Source: Clostridium sp. UBA699 (GTDB lineage Bacteria; Bacillota; Clostridia; Clostridiales; Clostridiaceae). From it: a DNA stretch of 64,000 nucleotides. Location of the stretch: positions 1-64,000 of the forward strand of contig DBML01000001.1 of assembly GCA_002298915.1 (NCBI GenBank), written 5' to 3'. Positions 1-7,753 of the stretch are shown here, piece by piece (position 1 is the stretch's first letter; each line of letters begins with the position of its first letter). A program made the position numbers and the translations under genes. A model generated the notes under the pieces. It searched no databases and was not told the DNA's origin. It saw only the letters and a program-made list of their open reading frames with translations.

Positions 1-388
1 ATTAAGCGAAGTTAAAAAGGTAATGTTATAAGACTCACGAGATGGGGGTTATCTATTTTTGTATAATACTACTTATGATGTTCCGCATATACAGATTACT
101 ATTTTGAATCTTAGAGGAAGCATAAGAAATCTGCATATCAGACTATAATATTATACAGTATGATTGGATTAGTATTAATGAAGCCAATAGCGGATTGTCA
201 GCATGATATTATTTCTCCAGTAAGGATTAAAGGAAGAGAATTTGGAAAACCGCAGAGGGGATTTATGAAAAACTTGGCAAATGGGTTGAATACATATTCT
301 AAAATAGTTATTTCGGAATCTTCAAAAATGGTTCACTTAACGAAGAACAATAGAACATTACGTATAAATCTGATAGGTAGGGAAATTG
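1..388. other. Left-edge region without a convincing gene
   Basis: AT-rich sequence. A frame that is open from the left edge stops at about 31 and could be the end of a gene lying outside the window. An open frame of 101 codons begins at 160, but it has no good ribosome binding site, overlaps the better-supported gene at 389 in another frame, and resembles no family I know. It may be debris of an older immunity or toxin gene. No repeat, RNA or terminator is evident. Confidence 0.3.
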
Positions 389-709
389 ATGAGAGAAGAA
401 ACTGTTTTGCGGTCGATATTACTTTGGTTTTCTTTGAACTATGTAATTGCATATTTCAAGGCTAAAAGTGAAGAACACTTAGTTAAAGTGCCAAAGTATA
501 TTTCCATATTATTTGGCGCACCCGTTGGAATAGGGATTATGCCTGAATTTTATATTTTATTTAATAGCGCCAATTTTATTAGCCTCATAATCGGAATTCT
601 GGTTTATTTTTTTATTGATAAGACACTTGGTGGTATTACTTATGCAATTGCTTTTGTAACATTGTCTTTGATAGCAGCTTTATACGACGCAATTAAATAC
701 AAAGATTAA
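389..709 (+). CDS. Small membrane protein, unknown
   Basis: A 106-residue protein that I do not recognise. Hydrophobic stretches near residues 8-25, 38-60, 64-78 and 82-98 suggest three or four membrane segments, and the tail is charged (YDAIKYKD). I chose the ATG at 389 because GGTAGGGA lies just upstream; a TTG directly before it is less likely. The gene sits first in a row of small AT-rich orphan genes that includes immunity-type families, so a role as an immunity protein against a membrane-acting toxin is possible but is only inference from context. Confidence 0.5.
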   Translation: MREETVLRSILLWFSLNYVIAYFKAKSEEHLVKVPKYISILFGAPVGIGIMPEFYILFNSANFISLIIGILVYFFIDKTLGGITYAIAFVTLSLIAALYDAIKYKD

Positions 710-722
710 GTAATACTGAATA

Positions 723-752
723 TTCTTATAAGACGTCCCAGTAGTATTTTAT
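723..752 (+). repeat. Intergenic repeat, copy A
   Basis: First of three related segments, each found 43-54 bases upstream of a small gene. The shared core is AAGACGTCCCAGTAG, preceded by TTCTTAT. Copies B (1223) and C (2060) carry AAAACGTTTCAGTAG and AAGACGTCTCAGTAG. This looks like a sequence carried along with each immunity-like gene rather than a classical promoter. Confidence 0.65.
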
Positions 753-794
753 CAACTATGGATTATCAAAAGAATGGGAATAGAAGGTGAGCAT

Positions 795-1184
795 ATGATT
801 TCATCAATCTCAAAAGATAAAATACCTAACGATTTTTCATTTGTGCTTAAAACATCAATATTAGAAAAAATACTTACAGATAATAAAATTGAGACCGATG
901 TAACGTTAATATATACAAAACCGGACTTATTAGGGTCAATTTTTAAAGTGTTTTTCTGGTTGCCAAATGAGAATGTAAATTATCATCGATTGTATATCAC
1001 AGCAGGAGCGCTTGTTAATAAAGATGCTCAGATTGCAAGAGAAGGGCTGTTAAATGAAGTTCTTCCCCAATTTGTGAAGTGGATAAAAAGTATCGAACAA
1101 TTAGAAAAATCATCTTCCAAATACAAGGAAAGATATTTTAATGCAACCTATAAGAATAATACTATAATTATTGAAAAAGATTAA
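795..1184 (+). CDS. Hypothetical protein, possible immunity protein
   Basis: A 129-residue soluble protein of mixed alpha/beta appearance; I do not recognise a family. The ATG at 795 is preferred over one at 774 because GAAGGTGAG lies directly upstream at normal spacing. The protein is charged and lysine-rich, typical of AT-rich orphan genes, and has no signal peptide or membrane segment. Repeat copy A precedes it by 43 bases, the arrangement also seen for the DUF4304 and DUF2750 genes, which supports membership in the same immunity-gene array. Function is inferred from context only. Confidence 0.55.
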   Translation: MISSISKDKIPNDFSFVLKTSILEKILTDNKIETDVTLIYTKPDLLGSIFKVFFWLPNENVNYHRLYITAGALVNKDAQIAREGLLNEVLPQFVKWIKSIEQLEKSSSKYKERYFNATYKNNTIIIEKD

Positions 1185-1222
1185 AAGCATGGAGTTATTA
1201 GACAAAATGATAGTGAGTATCT

Positions 1223-1252
1223 TTCTTATAAAACGTTTCAGTAGGATATTAT
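1223..1252 (+). repeat. Intergenic repeat, copy B
   Basis: Second copy of the TTCTTAT/ACGT-CAGTAG element, 54 bases upstream of the DUF4304 gene. Over 30 bases it differs from copy A at a handful of positions, mainly in the CGTCCC/CGTTTC part. Confidence 0.65.
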
Positions 1253-1305
1253 TAATCAATTAAAAATGGCAACTTTAATAAAAAAAGAAATATTCGGAGG
1301 AAACT

Positions 1306-1704
1306 ATGGATAACAAGCTCTCTCGAGAAGAAATAATTTTACATTTTAAACCATTATTAAAAGGTGAGGGTTTTAGAAAAACAAGGTCAACATGGCATAA
1401 ATCAACTGAGGATTTGATATTTGTTTTTAATGTTCAAGGTTCTTTGTACAGTGAGGAATACTATATTAACGTCGCCATATATATCAAAGCTTTAGGGGAC
1501 GAAACTAATCCTCCTGAATACAGATGTCATTTAAAATCTAGAATAGATGGTACTAAATCGTATTTAGAAATATTTCAAGATGCAATAAAATGGTTTGAAG
1601 TGCATAACAGTATTGAAAAATTAACGGATTTGAATTGCAAAAAGAAACTGCCACCAACAACAGCGATAAATGCTACTGATTATCTATCAAGCTTAAAAAA
1701 ATAA
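1306..1704 (+). CDS. DUF4304 family protein, probable immunity protein
   Basis: A 132-residue protein with the pattern of DUF4304: an N-terminal LKGEGFRKTRSTWHK segment, a central strand set around FVFNVQGSLYSEEYYINVAIYI, then a CHLKSRI motif. DUF4304 proteins are frequently encoded beside polymorphic toxin systems and are regarded as immunity-like. The start at 1306 has AGGAGGAA upstream. No membrane segment is visible. A neighbouring toxin is absent from the window, so this is an orphan immunity gene. The family call comes from pattern memory and a profile search would settle it. Confidence 0.7.
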   Translation: MDNKLSREEIILHFKPLLKGEGFRKTRSTWHKSTEDLIFVFNVQGSLYSEEYYINVAIYIKALGDETNPPEYRCHLKSRIDGTKSYLEIFQDAIKWFEVHNSIEKLTDLNCKKKLPPTTAINATDYLSSLKK

Positions 1705-1807
1705 TTTTCAAAGTCATAGCACACTAAAAAGATTCATTAAGCAATTTAATGATAGTGAAGATTAGTAGTTAAATGCGAATAAATAGAAAGGGAAATGAAA
1801 GAAGTAT

Positions 1808-2028
1808 ATGCAAGTTGAGATGTTTAAATTAGTTATTAAGGTGTTTTTTATAATATCTTCAATGATTACTGCCACAGGTTTTATTTTATTTATTTCAATC
1901 TTAAAAAGAAAAAAATATGCTAACATGACTGTAAGAGAACACCTTTGCTAAAATATTTAGAAATCATAAGTGCAGGGTTTACAGTAATTCTCACTTGTAG
2001 TTTATTAACAATCTTTATTGGTTACTAA
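1808..2028 (+). pseudogene. Frameshifted two-TM small membrane protein
   Basis: An open frame from the ATG at 1808 runs 47 codons to a stop at 1949, encoding one hydrophobic helix (FFIISSMITATGFILFISIL) followed by KRKKYANM. A second hydrophobic segment (YLEIISAGFTVILTC) is readable in another frame from about 1946 to the stop at 2026. Joined, they would make a two-helix hairpin protein of about 75 residues, so a small indel near CACCTTTGCTAAAA is the simplest explanation. A GAAAGGGAAATGAAAG segment precedes the start. It might instead be two tiny genes; decay within an immunity array seems more likely. Confidence 0.5.
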
Positions 2029-2059
2029 TAATGATTTATGATTTAAATAATTCGTCTCG

Positions 2060-2088
2060 TTCTTTTAAGACGTCTCAGTAGATTATGA
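2060..2088 (+). repeat. Intergenic repeat, copy C
   Basis: Third copy of the element, with core AAGACGTCTCAGTAG, 51 bases upstream of the DUF2750 gene. Like copies A and B it sits between the stop of the previous unit and the next ribosome binding site. Confidence 0.65.
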
Positions 2089-2138
2089 CAAGCTATCAAA
2101 GAAATATCAATAAAGTTTAAATGAAAGGAAACCTAAAC

Positions 2139-2522
2139 ATGAGTAATGAAATTGATTTGGAAATAAATGCACAAAAAAGATACGATACATTTGTTGATAG
2201 AATAATTGAAAATGAATCTGTATGGGGGTTAAAAATTAAGAATGAGGACGGCTGGGCGGTAGCACCATCAAATGAGTATGAAGATACAGATGTTATGGTG
2301 TTTTGGTCCGATAAGGCATATGCTCAAAGGTGTGTGAAAGAAGAATGGGTTGAGTATGAGCCGACGTCAATCCCATTAGATCTCTTTGTAAAGAATTGGC
2401 TTACTGGTTTAACAGAGGATAATCTGTTGGTCGGCACAAACTGGAATGGCGATCTAATTGGATTAGAAGTTGAACCTATTGATTTATTAAACGATATTAT
2501 TGAAAAAATCAATCAACTATAA
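2139..2522 (+). CDS. DUF2750 family protein, probable immunity protein
   Basis: A 127-residue protein matching the DUF2750 pattern: N-terminal R-Y-FVDRIIENESVWGL, then GWAVAPSNEYEDTDVMVFWSDKAYAQRC, and a PLDLFVKNWLTGL-----GTNWNGDLIGLEV C-terminal half. The family is small, cytosolic and common in immunity-gene arrays. The ATG at 2139 is preferred because AAAGGAAACC is placed correctly before it; an upstream in-frame ATG at 2121 overlaps that site. The stop is 16 bases before the next gene, suggesting co-transcription with it. I am fairly confident of the family and less so of the function. Confidence 0.7.
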   Translation: MSNEIDLEINAQKRYDTFVDRIIENESVWGLKIKNEDGWAVAPSNEYEDTDVMVFWSDKAYAQRCVKEEWVEYEPTSIPLDLFVKNWLTGLTEDNLLVGTNWNGDLIGLEVEPIDLLNDIIEKINQL

Positions 2523-2538
2523 CAATGGAGGTAACTCA

Positions 2539-3084
2539 ATGAACGCAGCAGTAATTGGAGTTCTACTTTCTATGGTTATATTGCCATTGTTTATGGGATA
2601 TATAAGAACATCTTCGTTTGATGATGGAAGCAATGTGGAGAGATACTTTAATGAAAATGAATATTTTGTAATCAAGTATAGTAAGAAATATAATATTGTT
2701 GGTATTATGGCCATAATAGCATCGGTTATATGCGTTGTCGTACAACTGATAGGTATTGGGAAAATTAATGATTCGGAAAGTGCGGTAGCGTTTTTTTCTT
2801 TAGTTTCAAGTTTGTTTCTTTTAGGAGTTACAATTTTTCTCATAGTTCATAATACGAAAATTGAACTATTTGACGATAGAATAGTATATTCGAATATGTT
2901 TAATTTAAGCAAAAAAATCTACTGGCAAGATATTAAGAAAGTTGAGTATAGTAATGATTTGTCATACATAATAATTAAAACTGATGAATCTAAAATTAAA
3001 GTAAGCACAGAAATGCCTGATTATGAGGCTGTGATAGTACGAATGGGAAAAAAGATTGATAGGAAAAGTATAATGAATTTTTAA
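2539..3084 (+). CDS. Membrane protein with C-terminal PH-like domain
   Basis: A 181-residue protein. An N-terminal membrane segment (residues about 3-20) is followed by a soluble linker, then two adjacent hydrophobic segments (about 54-75 and 83-103), then a strand-rich tail of about 75 residues. The tail (IELFDDRIVYSNMF-----KIYWQDIKKVEYS) looks like a bacterial PH-like domain placed after a membrane anchor. The start at 2539 has GGAGGT at ideal spacing. It lies 16 bases after the DUF2750 gene. The architecture resembles other small proteins near toxin-immunity loci, but the specific role is unknown. Confidence 0.55.
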   Translation: MNAAVIGVLLSMVILPLFMGYIRTSSFDDGSNVERYFNENEYFVIKYSKKYNIVGIMAIIASVICVVVQLIGIGKINDSESAVAFFSLVSSLFLLGVTIFLIVHNTKIELFDDRIVYSNMFNLSKKIYWQDIKKVEYSNDLSYIIIKTDESKIKVSTEMPDYEAVIVRMGKKIDRKSIMNF

Positions 3085-3167
3085 AATAGATAAATATTTT
3101 TTAAATACAATTAATGTTATCCAGCCTTTTTAAGCTTATTTAAATGTAATGTGGATGGGGGTGTATC

Positions 3168-3500
3168 TTGGCTACTGCAGATATTAATAAAAAATATTTT
3201 CTATTAAGCTTTAGATTTAACAAAAGAACCCCAGATGACTTCGGATTAGTTCAATCAGAAGAAGATGCGGATATACTCATTGATAAAGTCGATAGTTCTC
3301 AATGGGTATTCCAACAATCATACGATTTTGGCTGGGGGAATGAAAACGGCTTTATGAGGATGCCGGAATTGGATTTCGAACAGTTGTGGTACATTCTCAT
3401 CAACTTAGCAATTGAAGATAATATTTATGGCTGTGCACACAAGGTAATGGAAAAATACCCTGATAATTTACTCGAAGTACTTACAGGTATTTTTAGTTGA
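3168..3500 (+). CDS. Small soluble protein, possible immunity protein
   Basis: A 110-residue acidic protein starting at TTG 3168 with GGATGGGGGTG just before it. The middle is aromatic and glycine-rich (SSQWVFQQSYDFGWGNENG) and the C-terminal half looks helical. I do not recognise the family. Its stop codon overlaps a TTG that opens a short 56-codon gene (TTGA overlap), implying translational coupling. Placement among DUF2750, DUF4304 and Imm-5-like genes makes an immunity role likely but unproven. Confidence 0.5.
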   Translation: MATADINKKYFLLSFRFNKRTPDDFGLVQSEEDADILIDKVDSSQWVFQQSYDFGWGNENGFMRMPELDFEQLWYILINLAIEDNIYGCAHKVMEKYPDNLLEVLTGIFS

Positions 3501-3667
3501 ATAACAACATTGATGAGAGGCTAAAGGAAGTTTTAAAAATTCTCAAAATGCAAGATGCAAGGAATAGAAGCGAAATTCTTGGGAAATCTTTTGTTGAGAT
3601 AGAAGAAGACTTCAAAAAATGGAAAGACATTAGCGATGTGGTAAGGGATGCTATTGAAGAGCAATGA
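3497..3667 (+). CDS. Small helical protein coupled to upstream gene
   Basis: A 56-codon frame opening at TTG 3497, inside the stop of the preceding gene. It encodes a highly charged, almost certainly helical protein (NNNIDERLKEVLKIL-----EDFKKWKDISDVVRDAIEEQ). The amphipathic heptad-like pattern and the 4-base overlap argue for real translation by coupling. Only a weak AGGT lies upstream. It may form a two-subunit unit with its neighbour. No family is recognised. Confidence 0.45.
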   Translation: MNNNIDERLKEVLKILKMQDARNRSEILGKSFVEIEEDFKKWKDISDVVRDAIEEQ

Positions 3668-3764
3668 CAGTATTCGTGTTACCTACAGGATGCCATTTCC
3701 CTTAGGATGAGCATGCCAACTTTTATGATTTTTGATAAGTATTGATAAGAGAGGATGATCTATT

Positions 3765-4193
3765 ATGTCGCCTAAAGAAGAATGCGAAGCGTTAATGAAT
3801 GAGCTGATTATTGTTGGTATAAACTTGCTAAAAAAGCAAGGCGAATTTTATCCTTATGCTGCAGTTATGAACATTGATGGAACTACGAAGTTTGTGGAGT
3901 ATTATGATGGCAATGAATTTCCTGAATCGGAAGCTTTGATTAATAACCTAAGAGAGACATGCAAACAATTCGCGTGTGACAAGGAGATAAAGGCAAGCGG
4001 TATCGTTTGGAACGCATCGGTAAGCCTGCCGTCAGGAAAAGAAGACGCGATTTTGGTTAGTTTAGAGCATAAAGATGATTATTGCGTTAAAGTAGCTTTG
4101 CCATATAAGCTAGGATTTTTCAGGAAGGTTAAAACGGGCAATCTTTTAGCTCTTGAAGGAGATAACGAGATATTCATAAACACAACCTGTTAA
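3765..4193 (+). CDS. Hypothetical protein, probable immunity protein
   Basis: A 142-residue cytosolic protein with a helical N-terminus (residues 1-27), then a strand-rich core beginning EFYPYAAVMNIDG and ending around SLEHKDDYCVKVALPYK. The start at 3765 has GAGAGGATGA upstream. The fold pattern of strands, a helix with ETCKQF, then strands recalls small enzyme-inhibitor-like immunity proteins, but I cannot name the family with certainty. It lies between the coupled pair at 3168-3667 and the Imm-5-like gene. Confidence 0.5.
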   Translation: MSPKEECEALMNELIIVGINLLKKQGEFYPYAAVMNIDGTTKFVEYYDGNEFPESEALINNLRETCKQFACDKEIKASGIVWNASVSLPSGKEDAILVSLEHKDDYCVKVALPYKLGFFRKVKTGNLLALEGDNEIFINTTC

Positions 4194-4259
4194 TGCTGAT
4201 TTATTGATTTCCTTTTGATTGGATTTGTTAACAGGGTAATGAATTCGAGGTGAGAAGCT

Positions 4260-5222
4260 GTGGAAAAATTCAAGGAAGAAGAACTGGAAGAAGCGCTGCG
4301 GGTTGTAGATTCAACTATTAGCAAATGCGAAAAAATGCAGCCAAAATTTGCTGAAGGGACTTCTCAGCACACGCTGCTAAAGAGCAGGCTGAAAGCACTG
4401 TATATTTCAAAATCGTTGATAGCAGGTGGAAGCTCTGCGAACAAATATTCAAATGAAGAATTGAAGGAAACGCTTAGGCCAATATCCTCAATCATCAGCA
4501 AATGTGAAAAAGCGCAGCTGAAATTCGAGGAGGGCACCGCTCACCACAGCCGCTTCGAGAAGATGATAAAAGCAATGCACATTTCGAGAGCGTCGATAGA
4601 AGACGAAATCAAGAAATCCATGTTTGCGGATGTTGAGACAAAACTGAAGAAAAGGAACGAGATACTGTTTTCCCGTGACAGCCAGTGCCTGCAGGAGCTG
4701 ATAAAGCTGATCCAGCTGCAGAAGCACCGCACAATGGTTATGTGGGCGCTGGACTGCGCTAAGATGCCTTTGAAGCAGTTCGAAGAAAAGTACCCTCAAG
4801 AGCGCAGGCCAAGAACCTGCCTTGAAGTCAGCGAGGAATGGGCTAGGGGAAAAGTCAAAATGCCAGCCGCAAAGAAAGCTATACTGGATGCGCATGCGGT
4901 TGCAAAGGAGATCAATGACAGGGAGTACGGGGCGCTGTGCCATGCAATCGGCCATGCCGGAGGAACGGTGCACGTGGAAACGCATGCTTTGGGACTGGTC
5001 TTTTACGAGCTGACTGCGATGGTCTTGAGATACGGAAAGGAAAGTTTCCGGGAGCCGGTCACAGAAAAGATAGAGTACTACACAAACCGTTTGCTGTACT
5101 GGCAGGAGAACACTGATAAGCTGGACCGAGAATGGGCTGGCTTTCTGCTGGATGACAGCAGGCCCAACAAGGAAAAGCTGCTGAACGAAAAGAGGATGGC
5201 AAAGGAGAAAAGCAGGCATTGA
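4260..5222 (+). CDS. Imm-5-like protein with N-terminal tandem repeats
   Basis: A 320-residue protein from GTG 4260 (GAGGTGAG upstream). Residues about 5-55 and 65-113 are two copies of one unit: EELEEALRVVDSTISKCEK then EELKETLRPISSIISKCEK, each followed by an EGT-H--------KA--IS segment. A helical linker leads to a C-terminal domain (about residues 155-265) with the LQKHRTMVMWALDCAK and REYGALCHAIGHAGGTVHVETHALG patterns of the Imm-5-like putative immunity domain. The repeat fusion is unusual; lone Imm-5-like proteins are usually shorter. GC content rises within the gene, which marks the right border of the AT-rich island. The tail is lysine- and arginine-rich. Confidence 0.65.
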   Translation: MEKFKEEELEEALRVVDSTISKCEKMQPKFAEGTSQHTLLKSRLKALYISKSLIAGGSSANKYSNEELKETLRPISSIISKCEKAQLKFEEGTAHHSRFEKMIKAMHISRASIEDEIKKSMFADVETKLKKRNEILFSRDSQCLQELIKLIQLQKHRTMVMWALDCAKMPLKQFEEKYPQERRPRTCLEVSEEWARGKVKMPAAKKAILDAHAVAKEINDREYGALCHAIGHAGGTVHVETHALGLVFYELTAMVLRYGKESFREPVTEKIEYYTNRLLYWQENTDKLDREWAGFLLDDSRPNKEKLLNEKRMAKEKSRH

Positions 5223-5248
5223 TATATGCTGTGAAGGAGGAGGTCGCC

Positions 5249-6190
5249 ATGATCGAAGTAGCACTTCTCGGCACCGGCGGCGGAATGCCGATGCCAGAAA
5301 GGAACCTTTCCGCGCTGCTCATAAGATATAAGGGGCGAAAGATCCTTGTGGACTGCGGCGAGGGCACCCAGGTGTCCATGAGGATGCTTGGCTGGGGTTT
5401 CAAGTCCCTGGACATCATCTGCATAACACACGGCCACGGCGACCACACCGTCGGGCTGCCCGGGCTGCTCACAACGCTTGGCAACAGCGGGAGGACGGAG
5501 CCGATAACCGTAATAGGGCCCTCCGGCATAACGGATATAGTAAACGGGCTGAGGGTGATCGCGCCCTTCCTGCCCTATGAGATTAAGATAGTCGAGGCGC
5601 CGCAGTCTTCTCTTGGCTTTTCAAAGCTATACGGAGGACTGGAGCTTTCTTATGAAATTCCTGACATAACGATATCAACACTCGACCTCGACCACACTTG
5701 GCCCTGCATTGGCTACAGCTTCTGCGTGCACAGGAGGCCCGAGTTCGACCCGATGAAGGCGTTGGAAAACGGAGTCCCGAAGGAGCTATGGAACAGGCTC
5801 CAGGGAGGCGAATCGCCCATCGAATACCAGGGGAGCGCCTACAGCGGTTACATGGTGCAGGGAGAGGAGAGGAAGGGCATAAAGATCAGCTTCATCACCG
5901 ACACCAGGCCCACCGAAGCGATCCCTGGCTTCATCGAAGGCAGCGACCTTTTTATATGCGAAGGCGTATACGGAGACGACGATAACCTAGACAAAGCGCT
6001 TGCGAGCAAGCACATGACCTTCCGCGAGGCTGCGCAGCTTGCGAAGGACGGCAGTGTTAAGGAGCTTCTGCTTACTCATTTCAGCCCTTCCATGGGCGAC
6101 CCGGAAAAGTATCTGGGAAACGCCTTGGAGGTTTTTGGGAACACGACGCTGGGAACGGACAGGATGGTCAGGGAGCTCAATTTTGGATAA
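5249..6190 (+). CDS. rnz: Ribonuclease Z (tRNA 3'-processing endonuclease)
   Basis: A 313-residue metallo-beta-lactamase-fold enzyme that cuts the 3' trailer from tRNA precursors. The zinc motif HGHGDHTVGLPG is intact, preceded by a LVDCGEGTQ strand-loop typical of RNase Z. Further metal-ligand regions are LDLDHTWP, FITDTR and LLTHFSP. ATG 5249 is chosen because AAGGAGGAGGTCGCC lies directly upstream; an upstream in-frame ATG at 5219 overlaps the previous stop. Length matches the short (bacterial, about 310 aa) class. It is the first typical high-GC, AGG-rich gene after the island. Confidence 0.92.
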   Translation: MIEVALLGTGGGMPMPERNLSALLIRYKGRKILVDCGEGTQVSMRMLGWGFKSLDIICITHGHGDHTVGLPGLLTTLGNSGRTEPITVIGPSGITDIVNGLRVIAPFLPYEIKIVEAPQSSLGFSKLYGGLELSYEIPDITISTLDLDHTWPCIGYSFCVHRRPEFDPMKALENGVPKELWNRLQGGESPIEYQGSAYSGYMVQGEERKGIKISFITDTRPTEAIPGFIEGSDLFICEGVYGDDDNLDKALASKHMTFREAAQLAKDGSVKELLLTHFSPSMGDPEKYLGNALEVFGNTTLGTDRMVRELNFG

Positions 6191-6198
6191 TTTTGCGA

Positions 6199-6227
6199 TT
6201 GACAGGCCCTGTGGTTAAGAATATATT
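6199..6227 (+). promoter_or_regulatory. SigA-type promoter for the MFS gene
   Basis: TTGACA at 6199-6204 and TATATT at 6222-6227, separated by 17 bases, 44 bases before the MFS start. Confidence 0.7.
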
Positions 6228-6270
6228 AAGATGAGTAGAAAAGGAAAATTGACTTAAGGGGCGTTATATC

Positions 6271-7689
6271 ATGAGAGAACTTGACTTCAGAACCGTTTAT
6301 GCGATAGCAGTATTCCTGGCCCTGGCCTGTTTTGACTTTATGATACTGGGACTTTTCCCTCCGCTTTTCCACAGCATTTCTGTGGATCTTAACGTGCACA
6401 TATCGAGCCTCGGCTTCGTTCTCGCACTGAACATATTCGTGACTTCCGTCTCGGCGGTAGCCTGGGGATACCTTGCTGGCAAATACAACAGGAAGCTGCT
6501 TATAATGGCAGGCACCATATTCTGGTCAGTCTCCGTGTTCCTGACATCAATGGCAGGCAGCTACTGGCAGCTTGTCGCTTTCCAGGTCATAACGGGTATT
6601 GGTCTGGGCTGCATATCTTCGATAGGGTACAGCATGCTGTCGGACCTTGTGCCGCACAGGATGAGGGGTACAATACTCAGCCTATGGGGCATATCCCAGG
6701 GCTTCGGCTCCATAGCGGGCGCACTACTCGCGTCAATAGTTTCAACCTCCTCAAACAACTGGAGGACGCCGTTCGAGATAGTCAGCATAGTCGGCATGGT
6801 TCTCATAGCGCTTTACGTTTTCATCAAGGAGCCCAACAAGGGGGCATCTGATCCTGAGCTCCACCAGGTGTTCGAGATCGGCTGCGAGTACGACTACACG
6901 ATGAAGCTTGAAAACGTGAAGAAGCTGTTCAAGAAGCAGAGCAACATCTACCTCTTCCTCGAAGCGTTCTTCTACAACATCCCGACTGGAACGCTGATAT
7001 GGCTGCCTACCCTTTACCTTTCGAAGATAATGCAGCAGGGGTACAGCGCGGGCACTGCGGTCATCGCATCCGGCTACTTCTACGCCCTTTTCCAGATAGG
7101 CGGACTCACCGCCACATTCATAGGCTACTACGGGGACAAGCTGCAGAAGGAATCCCTCAGGGCCAGGGCCAGGTTCGCCTCGATCTTCATGTTCCTCGCG
7201 ATACCTGCCTACATAGCCATGTACTTCATCCCTATGAAAAACCTGCAGCTTCCGACCGACGGCAACTCGATATCCATTCTGTTCGGCATGCTGCATCAGA
7301 TATTCCTCAATCCGTGGGTAGGCGGGATATTCCTGCTATCAATAATAGCCTGCCAGGCCCTGTCGTCCAACGGGGCGAACTGGATTGCGCTCATCACAGA
7401 CGTGAACCTTCCCGAGGATAGGGCAACGGCCTACAGCCTGGGCAACCTGGCAAACGGCATCGGAAGGACCATAGGAAACGCCGCCTTCAGCTTCATGCTG
7501 GCGGGCATCTCGGTCTTTGCGCCAAGTCCCCTCAACTACGAGTGGACGCTCACCATATTCCAGCTGTTCTTCCTTCCGGCGGGCTTCCTGTACCTCTGGA
7601 TGGCAAGCCACAACAAGCGCGACATAACGAGCGTCAAGTCCACGCTGAGGCTGCGCGCCAAGAAGTTTATGGAGGCGCCCAAAAACTAA
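6271..7689 (+). CDS. Major facilitator superfamily transporter
   Basis: A 472-residue polytopic membrane protein with about twelve hydrophobic segments in two halves around a soluble loop (residues about 185-225). The loop between segments 2 and 3 reads WGYLAGKYNRKLL, a version of the MFS GX3(D/N)RXGRR signature, and the second half has a related GYYGDKLQKES loop. The residues VIASGYFYALFQIGGL and ANWIALITDVNLPEDRATA fit sugar-phosphate- or organic-acid-type MFS members. The substrate cannot be called. The gene has its own TTGACA/TATATT promoter and appears monocistronic. The start at 6271 has AAGGGG upstream. Confidence 0.85.
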   Translation: MRELDFRTVYAIAVFLALACFDFMILGLFPPLFHSISVDLNVHISSLGFVLALNIFVTSVSAVAWGYLAGKYNRKLLIMAGTIFWSVSVFLTSMAGSYWQLVAFQVITGIGLGCISSIGYSMLSDLVPHRMRGTILSLWGISQGFGSIAGALLASIVSTSSNNWRTPFEIVSIVGMVLIALYVFIKEPNKGASDPELHQVFEIGCEYDYTMKLENVKKLFKKQSNIYLFLEAFFYNIPTGTLIWLPTLYLSKIMQQGYSAGTAVIASGYFYALFQIGGLTATFIGYYGDKLQKESLRARARFASIFMFLAIPAYIAMYFIPMKNLQLPTDGNSISILFGMLHQIFLNPWVGGIFLLSIIACQALSSNGANWIALITDVNLPEDRATAYSLGNLANGIGRTIGNAAFSFMLAGISVFAPSPLNYEWTLTIFQLFFLPAGFLYLWMASHNKRDITSVKSTLRLRAKKFMEAPKN

Positions 7690-7753
7690 AACTCGGCAAA
7701 GGCTTCGTTTGTGGTATAATTGACGGGAAACGCGATATTTGGAGGTGTATTAC

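Noticed and set aside
4488..5264. Long - strand open frame opposite the Imm-5-like gene
   Set aside because: It mirrors the codon pattern of the real + strand gene and resembles no protein family.
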